A stretch of DNA of 46,352 nt from Planctomyces sp. (GTDB taxonomy: Bacteria > Planctomycetota > Planctomycetia > Planctomycetales > Planctomycetaceae): the NCBI GenBank assembly GCA_005778225.1, contig SXPC01000105.1, positions 1 to 46,352 of the forward strand, read 5' to 3'. The notes beneath the pieces are model-generated. The model ran no database searches and was not told where the DNA came from. It saw nothing but the letters and a program-made list of their open reading frames with translations. Each line of letters begins with the position of its first letter. Position 1 is the first letter of the stretch. A program made the position numbers and the translations under genes. This document shows, one piece after another, positions 1-8,183 of the stretch.

Positions 1-495
1 ATCCACACCTCCGCTGCGACGGTCGCGGTCCTTACGGAAGCAGAGGACGTCGAAATCGAGATTAAGGAAGAAGATCTCCAGATCGATACGTATCGGGCAT
101 CAGGCCCCGGCGGCCAGAAGGTCAACAAGACGGAATCCGCAATCCGCATCACACACATCCCGACCGGAACCGTCGTCACCTGCCAAGATGAAAAGAGCCA
201 GCACAAGAACCGCGCGAAAGCGATGAAAGTGTTGAAAAGCCGGATTCTCGAAGTCAAAACTCGCGAATCCGAACAGGCCCGTTCCGCCCAACGACGAACC
301 CTCATCGGCACCGGCGACCGCAGCGAACGCCTTCGCACTTATAACTTCCCGCAAAGCCGGATCACCGCCCACCGCATCGGCCTGACCGTCTCCCAACTCG
401 ACCAGGTCATGCTCGGCAACCTCGACGATCTCATCAACGGCCTCCTCGAATTCGACCGCCAGGAACGCCTCAAAGGCGACTTCGCCGCGAACTAA
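1..495 (+). CDS. prfA: Peptide chain release factor 1, C-terminal part (5' truncated by window edge)
   Basis: Class I release factor that reads stop codons on the ribosome and triggers hydrolysis of peptidyl-tRNA. The frame is open from base 1, so the N-terminal domains and the anticodon-like loop lie outside the window. The catalytic GGQ loop is encoded at 109-117 in the context [15 protein letters not shown], followed by the SQHKN motif. RF1 rather than RF2 is favoured by the downstream VGTGDRSE-like ([17 protein letters not shown]) and HRIGLT blocks, which are typical of PrfA. The glutamine of GGQ is the one methylated by PrmC; no prmC follows here. It ends at TAA 493-495. The next gene (lipB) is 450 bp away, so this is probably the end of its transcription unit. 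Confidence 0.95.
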   Translation: MHTSAATVAVLTEAEDVEIEIKEEDLQIDTYRASGPGGQKVNKTESAIRITHIPTGTVVTCQDEKSQHKNRAKAMKVLKSRILEVKTRESEQARSAQRRTLIGTGDRSERLRTYNFPQSRITAHRIGLTVSQLDQVMLGNLDDLINGLLEFDRQERLKGDFAAN

Positions 496-945
496 GCAGT
501 TTCTCCTCCCAACCGGATAGTCCGGCTTGCCCCAACTCCCATCAGGGTAGTCCGGGTTGTCCCAACCCGGACGGCGCAGCCGCAAGAAACACGCCGAGCG
601 CGCAGTGGGCGCCCATTAACGTGTTTCTCTCGTGCCGAAGCGGCACGCCCGGGTTGAGCCAACCCGGGCTACCCCGGAGCTCTTCCCCCGACTGTTTCAA
701 GTCCGAAAACCGTTAGAATTGCTCCGGACTCCTCTGCAAGGCGTCCGCTTCCAGAATCCGGTTTGTTTCCGAATCGCTTGACGCCTAAAATAGACCTGTC
801 CCAACCACCGGGCCTGAGCTGAGGAACTTCGTGATGTCGCCATCGTGCTACGACGATCGGTCCCTTCCTGACCGTGGCTTTCAGCCACGCTCGATGCCCA
901 GGCTGTCTCGCCTTCCCAACACAGTCTCTGCCTGCCACACAACCC
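496..945. other. Intergenic spacer with repeated proline-rich-looking inverted segments
   Basis: No convincing gene lies between prfA and lipB. The segment at about 515-575 holds two similar copies of a 'tagtccggnttgncccaac' sequence. At 620-675 there is a GC-rich near-palindrome around 'cccgggttgagccaacccggg' (648-668), which would fold into a strong hairpin and may terminate prfA transcription. Codon-like frames across it run in several directions without a ribosome-binding site or family match, so I treat it as non-coding repeat. Confidence 0.5.
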
Positions 946-1707
946 ATGCCCACAACCTCCACGAGTCGCGATTCTCGACTCCCCTCGGCTGACGAGGGTT
1001 CGCTGGAGGTCTATTCTCTGTCCGCTGTCGATCTGACGTCGTTTGGACGCCTTCAGGATTTGCTTCTTTACCAACTCTCGGGACGAAAAGACGGACAGGC
1101 AGTCCTTCTGCTCTGCGAACACCCCCCGACGATTTCCATGGGCCGAGAAGCCAGTCACGCCCAACTTGCTGAGACGACCGAGGATCTCCAGAAGAATTAC
1201 ATCCCCGTCCGCTGGCAGAACCGCGGCGGCAAAGCCTGTCTTCACCAGCCCGGACAGCTCAGTATTTGCCCCCTCTTCCCGTACAAACGACGATGTGTCG
1301 GGCTTTACGAATTCTCCAATCGTTTAGAAGCCCTGCTTCTGGACGTCTGTCGAGAGCTCAAAGTCGAAGCAGAGCGAAAATCCGTCGGCGAAGGCCTCTG
1401 GACTCCCTCTGGACAGATTGCCTGGACAGGACTCTCAGCCCGCTGGGGGCTGACATTCCAGGGCTGTTTCCTCAACGTCGACAACGATTTAGAACTCGCA
1501 CGACTGGTCACCAACGACCAGAACAGTAACAATATCTCATCGCTGGCCATGCGACGCTCGCGTCCATTATCGATGGCCACCGTCCGCGAGTCGGTCATTC
1601 GTCACTTCGCCCAGGCCTTTGGCTATGACGAAGTCCACCATTACTCGTCTCACCCTGCACTCTCTCGCTCCAAGCAGACCGTCCATGCATACGCTCGACA
1701 TTCTTGA
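946..1707 (+). CDS. lipB: LipB-family octanoyltransferase homologue, catalytic residues apparently missing
   Basis: LipB moves octanoate from acyl carrier protein to lipoyl domains. The family signature is present: CEHPPTISMGR (residues 57-67), RGGKACLHQPGQL (93-105; usual form RGGxxTYHGPGQL), and a GLTFQGCFLNV block (168-178). The two residues that do the chemistry in E. coli LipB (Lys in GAKIAxxG and Cys in xxPCGxx) align here with Gln157 (SGQIAWTG) and about Asn190 (LVTNDQNSNNISSL). I therefore call it LipB-like with doubtful activity. ATG 946 is chosen because the upstream extension to 874 has no family similarity. The end overlaps the lipA start by 23 nt, which implies translational coupling. 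A different active-site arrangement or another octanoyltransferase elsewhere cannot be excluded. Confidence 0.8.
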   Translation: MPTTSTSRDSRLPSADEGSLEVYSLSAVDLTSFGRLQDLLLYQLSGRKDGQAVLLLCEHPPTISMGREASHAQLAETTEDLQKNYIPVRWQNRGGKACLHQPGQLSICPLFPYKRRCVGLYEFSNRLEALLLDVCRELKVEAERKSVGEGLWTPSGQIAWTGLSARWGLTFQGCFLNVDNDLELARLVTNDQNSNNISSLAMRRSRPLSMATVRESVIRHFAQAFGYDEVHHYSSHPALSRSKQTVHAYARHS

Positions 1708-2647
1708 CCAATCCAAATCATCGTCGTCCTCTTGTGGAACCGCTGGCACACCCGCTGGCGGTCACTGCGGATCAGCTACGCCGATCAATTATCAGCGACG
1801 CCTCCCGAAATGGTTGAAGCGTCCTCTTCCCAGTGGCCAGATGCAGTTCACCAGCCAGGTGATTGAAGACCTGCGTCTGGAAACCGTCTGCGAATCGGCG
1901 AAGTGCCCCAACCGCACGGAATGCTGGTCCCACAAAACTGCGACCTTCATGATCCTCGGCAACGTCTGCACCCGCCCCTGCGGCTTCTGCTCGGTTCCCA
2001 AAGGCAAGACCGAAACAGTCCAGGCTGATGAACCAGAACGCGTCGCCGAGGCGACCAAGCGTTTAGGCCTCAAGCACGTCGTCATCACCTGCGTGACTCG
2101 TGATGACCTCCCTGATGGGGGAGCTGAGCACTTCTATAACACCATCCTCGCGGTCCGCGAGAAAACCGGTGCTGCGGTCGAAGTCCTGACCTCCGACTTC
2201 CGAGGCAACCGTCGCGCGATCTCGCGCGTGATCGAAGCCCGTCCCGATGTCTTCAATCACAACATCGAAACCGTGCCTCGCCTCTACACCCGCGTCCGAC
2301 GCAACTCCGACTACCAGCGTTCCTTGAACCTCCTCAAACAGGTCAAGGACGAGAACCCCAGCATCGCCACTAAGAGCGGCATGATGGTCGGCCTGGGCGA
2401 AACCTTCGACGAAGTCCTCGACGTCTGCTCCGACCTGCGAGCCCACGGCGTCGAGATGTTCACGATCGGCCAATACCTTCAACCGACCGCCGAACACCTC
2501 CCCGTTGATCGCTTCGTCCCGCCGGAAGAGTTCGACATGTACGCCGACCAATGCCGCAAACTCGGCTTCTCCCTGGTCGCCAGCGGCCCCTTCGTCCGCT
2601 CCAGCTACCACGCCGGAGAAATGGCCGCGGTGCTTGGCAAAGAATGA
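1685..2647 (+). CDS. lipA: Lipoyl synthase (radical SAM)
   Basis: Inserts two sulfurs into protein-bound octanoyl groups to make lipoate for PDH, OGDH and GcvH. Both iron-sulfur motifs are intact: the auxiliary cluster CESAKCPNRTEC and the radical SAM cluster CTRPCGFC. The RSSYHA block near the C-terminus carries the serine that ligates the auxiliary cluster. ATG 1685 lies inside the end of lipB, so the two are coupled. The first 35 residues are a low-complexity SSSSSCG...GG stretch before the conserved LPKWLKRPLP, an unusual N-terminal extension that may be unstructured. The length (320 aa) is normal for the family. It is followed 3 nt later by the esterase-like gene at 2651. Confidence 0.97.
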   Translation: MHTLDILDQSKSSSSSCGTAGTPAGGHCGSATPINYQRRLPKWLKRPLPSGQMQFTSQVIEDLRLETVCESAKCPNRTECWSHKTATFMILGNVCTRPCGFCSVPKGKTETVQADEPERVAEATKRLGLKHVVITCVTRDDLPDGGAEHFYNTILAVREKTGAAVEVLTSDFRGNRRAISRVIEARPDVFNHNIETVPRLYTRVRRNSDYQRSLNLLKQVKDENPSIATKSGMMVGLGETFDEVLDVCSDLRAHGVEMFTIGQYLQPTAEHLPVDRFVPPEEFDMYADQCRKLGFSLVASGPFVRSSYHAGEMAAVLGKE

Positions 2648-2650
2648 TTT

Positions 2651-3442
2651 ATGAGCAAGCTTCTACTCCTGATAATTCTAACGACAACGGCATTGCTGTT
2701 TTCCCCAGAATCCATGCAGGGGCAGCAGCAAGAAGTTCCAGCTGATATTGCTGATGTTCCTATCCAGGACCTGACAATCGAGGGCGAACCCAAGCAACGA
2801 TATTTCTTAATCGGCCTGCCCGAGAATCATCCCGTTCCTGATGACGGCTATAAGCTACTCCTCGTAATGCCCGGCGGCGACGGGAGTGCAGAGTTCTCCC
2901 CGTTTGTTAAACGCATTTACAAAAATGCAATCGGAGAAGGCTGGCTGGTCGCTCAACTTGTCGCCCCCATGTGGGACAACAAACAGGCAAATCTCGTCGT
3001 TTGGCCAACGTCGGTACTACCCTATAAGAACGCCAAGTTTACAACCGAGGAATTCCTCGCCAGTGTCATCAAAGACATCCAAGCTCGAACCACCATTAAC
3101 GATCGCCACGAATATCTATTTACCTGGTCTTCCGGCGGCCCCGCTGCCTATGCTGCAACTCTTCACACCGACAGCCCGTTTGATGGCGCCTTCATTGCCA
3201 TGTCGGTCTCACCTCTTCAGAAACTGGATCTAAAGAAAGCCGAAGGCAAACGCTTCTATCTGCTTCAATCACCGGATGATCAGATCACAAAATATCGCTT
3301 TGCAGAAGCCGCAGAAAAGGCGCTGACCAATGCAAAAGCCAAAGTGAAACTTGAAAGCTACGAAGGTGGCCACGGTTGGCGCGGCCCCATCTACCCAATG
3401 ATCTCAGAAGGTGTTTCTTGGATATCTTCGGAGGAGCCGTGA
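2651..3442 (+). CDS. Exported alpha/beta-hydrolase (esterase/depolymerase-like)
   Basis: A 263-aa protein with an N-terminal signal peptide (hydrophobic LLLLIILTTTALLF, probable cleavage near residue 24). The rest has the layout of a feruloyl-esterase/PHB-depolymerase-like alpha/beta hydrolase: a PGGDGS oxyanion-type loop after the first strand, a nucleophile elbow in TWSSGGPAAY, an acid in LQSPDDQITKYRF and a histidine in YEGGHGWRG. The substrate is unknown; the enzyme should act outside the cytoplasmic membrane. It starts 3 nt after the lipA stop with a weak ribosome-binding site, so coupling is likely. Its TGA shares bases with the GTG start of the next gene. Confidence 0.75.
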   Translation: MSKLLLLIILTTTALLFSPESMQGQQQEVPADIADVPIQDLTIEGEPKQRYFLIGLPENHPVPDDGYKLLLVMPGGDGSAEFSPFVKRIYKNAIGEGWLVAQLVAPMWDNKQANLVVWPTSVLPYKNAKFTTEEFLASVIKDIQARTTINDRHEYLFTWSSGGPAAYAATLHTDSPFDGAFIAMSVSPLQKLDLKKAEGKRFYLLQSPDDQITKYRFAEAAEKALTNAKAKVKLESYEGGHGWRGPIYPMISEGVSWISSEEP

Positions 3443-3696
3443 AGCCCCTCGACCACTGGGAACCCATCCACGTCCCCGTGCTGGACGTCCCCGCCGACAT
3501 CCCGATCACCGTCAGCCTCTGGTATCTCGACCCCGGCAGCCAGATCCGTGAAGGGGAACGGGTCGTCGAGCTTTCTTTCCCAGGGATGATCCTCGAGGTT
3601 TACTCGCCAGTGGAAGGCCGACTCGCGTTAGTCAACCGCCACTCGGGCAAGCAGGTCAAGACCGGCGATGTGCTGGGCTGGGTCGAACCGGGATAG
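3439..3696 (+). CDS. Small lipoyl/biotinyl-like domain protein without an evident acceptor lysine
   Basis: An 85-aa stand-alone domain starting at GTG 3439, chosen because GGAGGA lies just upstream and GTGA overlaps the previous stop. The pattern (D/PxxI.V.LWYLDPGSQIREGERVVEL ... ILEVYSPVEGRL ... GKQVKTGDVLGWVEPG) is that of a lipoyl/biotinyl hammerhead domain as in E2 or GcvH-like proteins. The hairpin that normally reads E-T/S-D-K-A/V reads ELSFPGM here, with no lysine at the tip, so it is probably not lipoylated. Being in the lipB-lipA run suggests a link to lipoate metabolism, but a purely structural or regulatory role is as likely. Confidence 0.7.
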   Translation: MKPLDHWEPIHVPVLDVPADIPITVSLWYLDPGSQIREGERVVELSFPGMILEVYSPVEGRLALVNRHSGKQVKTGDVLGWVEPG

Positions 3697-3707
3697 GCAG
3701 CGGGCGA

Positions 3708-4026
3708 TCAAAACCCGCGCCCTTCTAATAGGAGTTCCCAGTCACGCATTCCATGCACGATGGTGAGCACTGTCATGCCATTCGCATTATGCTGATAGAA
3801 AATCAGATAGTTCTGCGCAGGCCGCTTTCCGTTGAACATCAGGACTTCGCGCTGACGACGCACAAGCCGTCCTTCCAATTCACTTATTATCCGAAAGCAT
3901 GACGATCGTATCACGAATCGCATGCAAGACTTTCCGAGCTGCCGCTGGATTATCTTTCGCAATGAAATCTGCAATCTGCTTAAGGTCAGCTCGAGCCTCG
4001 TTAGTAAGAGTGTACTTGGTGGCCAT
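3708..4026 (-). pseudogene. ParE/RelE-type toxin gene disrupted by a 1-nt frameshift
   Basis: Reading from ATG 4026 gives MATKYTLTNEARADLKQIAD followed by FIAKDNPAAARKVLHAIRDT, typical of a ParE/RelE toxin, but it stops at TGA after LSDNK. The next frame continues with SELEGRLVRRQREVLM and ends in VHGMRDWELLLEGRGF. Removing one A (one of the bases at 3884-3885) restores LSDNSELEGRL, the usual ParE junction. The toxin is therefore either freshly inactivated or the base is a sequencing error. The start overlaps the antitoxin stop (TGATG). An intact version would be about 105 aa and would poison gyrase or cleave mRNA. Confidence 0.75.
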
Positions 4027-4283
4027 CAGTTCTCATTGCCGTGGCGAGATCCAGAAGCCTCATCAATAACGCGGTCAAAAAAAGTATGAAGCTCCTCCTC
4101 CGTGAACTCTTCCATCCGTCCTTCGTCAACGTCTTTCAGCCCTCTATCCACCTTATTGAGGACCTCTTCATACCACTTGAGACATTGAATCGCATCATTG
4201 ATGACGGCTTCACGCGACGGATACGCCCCAGACGCCAGCTGCTGCTCGATGAAGCGTTCATTTTCTTGTTGCAACTCAGCCAT
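4026..4283 (-). CDS. ParD-like antitoxin
   Basis: An 85-aa protein read from MAELQQENERFIEQQLASG, with the ribbon-helix-helix antitoxin pattern (ENERFIEQQLASGAYPSREAVINDAI) followed by an acidic C-terminal tail (WYEEVLNKVDRGLKDVDEGR), which in this family wraps the toxin. In-frame starts lie further upstream (to 4334) but are not family-like. Its TGA overlaps the ATG of the downstream toxin, the standard ParDE arrangement. ParD represses its own promoter, expected just upstream at about 4290-4370. With the toxin frameshifted, it may be a solitary antitoxin. Confidence 0.8.
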   Translation of the reverse strand: MAELQQENERFIEQQLASGAYPSREAVINDAIQCLKWYEEVLNKVDRGLKDVDEGRMEEFTEEELHTFFDRVIDEASGSRHGNEN

Positions 4284-4376
4284 CGCAGCTACCTCCATTC
4301 CTTTGACGATATCTGTAAGTCCCCTGCGTGTCAAAAAATAAAACGTTTCTCCCTGCTGCCAACCCTCGTCAAAAAC

Positions 4377-5192
4377 CTACCCGATCATCCCCGTCTCCGG
4401 ACTGCTCGCCGTTGCATACAGCTTCTTCGGAATCCGCCCTGCCAGGTACGAACGTCGTCCTGCTAAGCACGCATCGCGCATCGCCAGCGCCATCAACTTC
4501 GGCTCGCGACAGGACGCAATCGCGGTGTTGAGTAACACGCCATCACACCCCAGTTCCATCGCTGCCGCGACATCGCTGGCTGACCCGACGCCCGCATCAA
4601 TGATGACCGGATAATCCGGATCGCCATCCTTCAGATACTCCAGGCAGATGCGAATGTTATTCGGGTTAAGAACCCCCTGCCCTGACCCGATCGGGCTACC
4701 AGCCGGCATGACCGAGGTCGCACCCAGTTCTTTCAAACGCTTCGCAGTGATGGGGTCATCGGTCGTGTAGACAAGAACCTGAAACCCCTCTTTGACCAGC
4801 TGCTCGGTTGCCTGCAGCGTCGCCAGTGGATCCGGCAGCAGCGTCTTTTTATCGCCGAGGCACTCCAGCTTGACCCAGTCCTTGCCAGGGTTGTCGAGCC
4901 CTTCGAGAATCTCTCGCCCCAGTCGCGCGACTCGGACGGCATCCTCCGCGTTAAAACACCCAGCAGTATTCGGCAGGATTGTATAACGATTCAGATCGAT
5001 GTAGTCGAGGATGTTTCTCCCCTCAGCATCGATCAGTCGCTCGCGACGGACGGCGACCGTGATGACTTCCGACCCGGAGATTTCCAGACAATCTCGCATC
5101 ATGTCAAACGTCGAATACTTCCCCGTCCCGACGATCAGTCGAGAGTTCAGCTTATGCGTTCCCAAAATCAGCGGCTTATCAACCATTTTCAT
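4377..5192 (-). CDS. thiG: Thiazole synthase
   Basis: Forms the thiazole phosphate of thiamine from deoxyxylulose phosphate, dehydroglycine and ThiS thiocarboxylate. The 271-aa TIM barrel is complete: [19 protein letters not shown] at the N-terminus, VKLECLGD containing the Schiff-base lysine, the phosphate-binding segments [12 protein letters not shown] and [12 protein letters not shown], and NTAIA. The start ATG 5192 follows an AAAAGAGAA ribosome-binding site. thiS lies 87 bp upstream on the same strand, so the sulfur carrier and its user are probably co-transcribed. The C-terminal SPETGMIG is a usual ThiG ending. No ThiF, ThiE or TPP riboswitch was recognised nearby. Confidence 0.96.
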   Translation of the reverse strand: MKMVDKPLILGTHKLNSRLIVGTGKYSTFDMMRDCLEISGSEVITVAVRRERLIDAEGRNILDYIDLNRYTILPNTAGCFNAEDAVRVARLGREILEGLDNPGKDWVKLECLGDKKTLLPDPLATLQATEQLVKEGFQVLVYTTDDPITAKRLKELGATSVMPAGSPIGSGQGVLNPNNIRICLEYLKDGDPDYPVIIDAGVGSASDVAAAMELGCDGVLLNTAIASCREPKLMALAMRDACLAGRRSYLAGRIPKKLYATASSPETGMIG

Positions 5193-5279
5193 TTCTCTTT
5201 TAATTTGTAGGGTGCAGGTGACTCACTCTGTAGGAACAGCAGCGAACCGCACCAAATACGTGTCCATTTTAATTGTCGT

Positions 5280-5480
5280 TCAACCACCACCAACCAGCGT
5301 CACAATCTCCAGCGAATCCCCCGCTTCGACCGTCACTTCGCCATGCTGACGACGCGGCACGAGCATCTTGTTCCGCTCGACGGCACAAAACTGCGGATTG
5401 ATCCCCAGCTGACGCACCAGCCCCTCGACCGTCATCGGCCCGTCCAGCTCCTTGGGCTCTCCGTTAATCACCACCTGCAT
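5280..5480 (-). CDS. thiS: Sulfur carrier protein ThiS
   Basis: A 66-aa beta-grasp protein that carries sulfur as a C-terminal thiocarboxylate to ThiG. It begins MQVVINGEPKEL, has the VEGLVRQLGI helix and the AVERNKMLVPR strand, and ends TLVGGG with the required Gly-Gly. Start 5480 is chosen because GGAAGAG lies 7 nt upstream and because the longer frame to 5636 has no family similarity and runs through a dispersed repeat. It lies directly upstream of thiG. Confidence 0.93.
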   Translation of the reverse strand: MQVVINGEPKELDGPMTVEGLVRQLGINPQFCAVERNKMLVPRRQHGEVTVEAGDSLEIVTLVGGG

Positions 5481-5815
5481 AACAGATCTCTTCCTGCAAA
5501 ATCCTGCTCGAAACCAAACCCTACTATAGAGCGTTCCACTCCCCTCGACAATTCCCGGATGGCAAGAAGATTTTTCACCACAGAGGACACGGAGATCACA
5601 GAGAAATCCCAACCACGGATAAACACGAATCAACACTGATCAGAAAGTTCATCACTCACATCTATCCTCATCTGCGTTTATCTGCGGTTCAAACTCTTGC
5701 TCTCCTATCCGTGCTCCTCCGTGTCCATCCGTGGTAAGCTCCCGTTCCGAGGTTCCATCCCGTCAAACGTCCCTTATACTCAAAGGACACACACTATCTG
5801 CAAAGGAACCACCCC
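5481..5815. repeat. Intergenic spacer with 'CCACGGATnAACACGnAT' dispersed repeat
   Basis: Between thiS and the DJ-1-like gene. The segment 5577-5740 contains the phrase 'caccacagaggacacgg', 'ccacggataaacacgaatc' and, inverted, 'ctccgtgtccatccgtggt' (5720-5740), so its ends can pair. The same phrase occurs at 29020-29057 and 29436-29474. No gene is supported in it. Confidence 0.6.
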
Positions 5816-6355
5816 ATGTCCGACCAGCCGCTCAAAGGCATGAAAATCCTCACCTTCACCGGCGATTATTACGAAGACCTCGAACTCTGGTATCCGAAGT
5901 ACCGCCTGATCGAAGCAGGAGCCGAGGTCGTCGTCGCGGGACAGGAAAAGGGGGTCAAGTACGAAGGCAAGAACGGCTACCCCTGCATCAGCGAAGCCAA
6001 GATCGACGATATGAAATCAACCGATTTCGACGGCGTCCTCTGCCCCGGCGGCTTCATGCCCGATAAGCTTCGGCGCGATCCCAAGGTCCTTTCCTTGATC
6101 GCGGAGTTTCATGAACGCAAACAACTCGTCGCCGCCATCTGCCACGGCGGGTGGATGCCGATCTCTGCCAAGGTCTATAAAGGCATCCGCGTCACCGGCT
6201 CCCCCGGCATCAAAGACGACCTCATCAACGCCGGCGCAATCTGGGAAGACCACGAATGCGTCATCGACCGACACTTCGTCTCCAGCCGAAAACCCGACGA
6301 CCTCCCCGCCTTCTGCCGCGGCATGATTCAGGTGTTAACCTCTCAAAAATCTTAG
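5816..6355 (+). CDS. DJ-1/PfpI family protein
   Basis: A 179-aa single-domain protein of the DJ-1/PfpI superfamily (intracellular protease/deglycase-like). The nucleophile elbow AAICHGGW carries the conserved cysteine and histidine. The acidic residue that tunes it is in the DYYEDLELWYP segment near the N-terminus, and the strand GVLCPGGFMPDKLR is typical. ATG 5816 follows AAAGGA. The cytoplasmic role (proteolysis, deglycation or stress response) cannot be told from sequence. Its stop TAG (6353-6355) forms the edge of a hairpin repeat (6353-6384). Confidence 0.9.
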   Translation: MSDQPLKGMKILTFTGDYYEDLELWYPKYRLIEAGAEVVVAGQEKGVKYEGKNGYPCISEAKIDDMKSTDFDGVLCPGGFMPDKLRRDPKVLSLIAEFHERKQLVAAICHGGWMPISAKVYKGIRVTGSPGIKDDLINAGAIWEDHECVIDRHFVSSRKPDDLPAFCRGMIQVLTSQKS

Positions 6356-6384
6356 GCGAGCGGGGGGTGTCAACCCCCTGTCCT
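6353..6384 (+). repeat. Hairpin repeat (GCGAGCGGGGG-type) joined to a stop codon
   Basis: Sequence 'taggcgagcgggg' followed by 'ggtgtcaaccccctg'; the GGGGGT/ACCCCC arms form a short strong stem. The first three bases are the stop codon of the DJ-1-like gene. Copies at 8898-8926 and 13792-13822 instead sit directly before ribosome-binding sites of minus-strand genes. It could terminate transcription here. Confidence 0.6.
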
Positions 6385-6471
6385 CTGTTCTCACAATAAA
6401 GATCGCCACGAGGAATACGCCTTAAGCATCACTCTCATCTCTTCTCTCTCACGACTCACGACTAATACCAC

Positions 6472-8073
6472 ATGACTCGCCAACACCTCCCCTTCCTCCT
6501 CCTGGGCCTGTTCTGCTTCTTCCTCGTCGCCTTCACCAGCGACCCGCTCAACAATTACCCCTGGATGCTCGAAGGCCCCGGCCTCACGCTCGATGAATCC
6601 TTCAACGTCCAGCAGGGTGTTTACCTCGTCGAAGTAGCTAAGGAGTTCGGTCCCTTCGCTCTCTTTCCCGAAAACGTCGGCAGCGTCTTCAATACCGAAA
6701 ATGGCTTCCTCCCCGATCACCCGCCTCTGGGGCGCTGGTGGCTCGGCCTTTGGCATCACGTCACCTGGATGCTGTCGACACCCGAGAAGCCCGAAATCAC
6801 TCAGATCGTCATTGCCTGCGGACGGGTCGGTTCGGCCGCGGCATTCGGACTCTTAGTCGCCATCATCGGCATCTTTACCACACGCTGGTTCGGCTTCACT
6901 GCTGGCCTCCTCGCCACTCTCTCATACGCCTGCATGCCGCGAGTCTTCGGCCATGCCCACGTCGCCTCACTCGAAACCTTCCTCAACCTGACTTACTTCC
7001 TCGCCGTCGCCGTCATCGTCGACCAGTGGAAAGACAAGGCCCCCAACTGGAAAACCGCTCTCTGGACCGGCTTCTTCATGGGCCTCGCCATGCTGACCAA
7101 AATCCAGGGCTTCTTCATCCCGATCCCTGTCATCCTCTGGGCACTTACCCGCTATCGCGCTGCCAGTATTCAGCCCCTTGTCATCTGGGGTGTCACCGCC
7201 TGGGTTGTCTTCTTCATTGGCTGGCCCTGGCTCTGGCTCGACCCCATCGGCCACACATTGGAATTCCTCGGCAGCTCCACCGACCGCGCGACGCTCAACG
7301 TCTACTACCTCGGCCAGATCTTCACCGACAAAGCCGCCCCCTGGCATTACCCCTGGATCACAACCGCCGTCACACTCCCGCTCCTCACGCTCTTCGCGTC
7401 GCTCTTCACCATCGCATCGACCGCCAAGAATCGATTCGCCGACGCTCGTCTCACCCTCCTCACCGCCAGTGCGATCTTCCCACTCATCGTCTTCTCTCTC
7501 CCCGTCGCCAAGTACGACGCCGAACGCCTCTTCCTGATCGCCTATCCTTTCTGGGCCATCCTCGCCGGCCTTGGCTTCGCGACTATGATCCAACGCCTCC
7601 AATGGCAAACCCCCACCATCCGCACCGCGATCATCGCCACGCTGCTCATCCTCAGCAACACCTACGCCGCCATCTCCCCCCGCGGTTCCCTCGCCTCTCT
7701 CAACCTCCTCGGCCAACCTTTCTCATCCTCCTTCGAAGACGACTACTGGGGCTTCAACCTCACCTCCAGCAGACTCAACCTGATCCTGACCAGCGAAGAT
7801 GTCAACCACGACCCCGCCAGCTTCGCCATCACCCCCGAACTCCACCAGTTCCAAATCCTCGACCTCAACGAGCAACAGGGTAACCTCCTCAAACCCATCA
7901 AGTTCGTCTCCCTCAACGACCTCAAAACCAACCCCGCCCTCACCAACACGCTCGACGGCCTCATCACCTTCCACCGCAAAGCCAACCCACCCGACTACCA
8001 GCAACTCTCCACTTGGTTTGATATGACATCCAGTCACCCCGCCCCACTCCCTTACTTCTACTCGACGAAGTAA
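6472..8073 (+). CDS. Membrane glycosyltransferase, GT39/ArnT-like
   Basis: A 533-aa polytopic protein with about 10-12 hydrophobic segments, beginning LPFLLLGLFCFFLVAF. The first large periplasmic loop carries the acidic pair in TLDESFNVQ (Asp41-Glu42) and the DHPPLGRWW motif (82-90), as in lipid-phosphate-sugar dependent glycosyltransferases of family 39 and the PMT_2 group. It should transfer a sugar from a polyprenyl-phosphate donor to a protein or lipid outside the membrane. The C-terminal soluble part (from about 400) is unassigned. There is no good ribosome-binding site; ATG 6472 follows a repeat-rich leader. Its plus strand is strongly C-rich. Confidence 0.8.
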   Translation: MTRQHLPFLLLGLFCFFLVAFTSDPLNNYPWMLEGPGLTLDESFNVQQGVYLVEVAKEFGPFALFPENVGSVFNTENGFLPDHPPLGRWWLGLWHHVTWMLSTPEKPEITQIVIACGRVGSAAAFGLLVAIIGIFTTRWFGFTAGLLATLSYACMPRVFGHAHVASLETFLNLTYFLAVAVIVDQWKDKAPNWKTALWTGFFMGLAMLTKIQGFFIPIPVILWALTRYRAASIQPLVIWGVTAWVVFFIGWPWLWLDPIGHTLEFLGSSTDRATLNVYYLGQIFTDKAAPWHYPWITTAVTLPLLTLFASLFTIASTAKNRFADARLTLLTASAIFPLIVFSLPVAKYDAERLFLIAYPFWAILAGLGFATMIQRLQWQTPTIRTAIIATLLILSNTYAAISPRGSLASLNLLGQPFSSSFEDDYWGFNLTSSRLNLILTSEDVNHDPASFAITPELHQFQILDLNEQQGNLLKPIKFVSLNDLKTNPALTNTLDGLITFHRKANPPDYQQLSTWFDMTSSHPAPLPYFYSTK

Positions 8074-8129
8074 TACTCCGGAGCTCAACACCAAAACATA
8101 GAACGCCTTAGCGCGGACGACTTTTCATA

Positions 8130-8183
8130 CTCTCTTCTCTGCGACCTCTGCCCCCCTCCGCCCTGTCTGCGTTCCAGTCTCTC
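8130..8183. repeat. Dispersed 'GCGACCTCTGC...CTGCGTTCCAGTC' repeat
   Basis: A C/T-rich phrase, 'tctgcgacctctgcc' then 'ctgcgttccagtc', between two converging genes. Closely related copies occur at 12738-12785, 13880-13926 and 17383-17432, with an inverted copy at 17262-17310. I see no coding or RNA function. Confidence 0.55.

Noticed and set aside
874..945. N-terminal extension of LipB from 874
   Set aside because: No similarity to LipB, and the conserved part is complete from ATG 946.
4284..4376. Riboswitch (TPP type) near thiG-thiS
   Set aside because: I could not find the conserved TPP core sequence upstream of thiS on the minus strand, nor elsewhere in the thi region.
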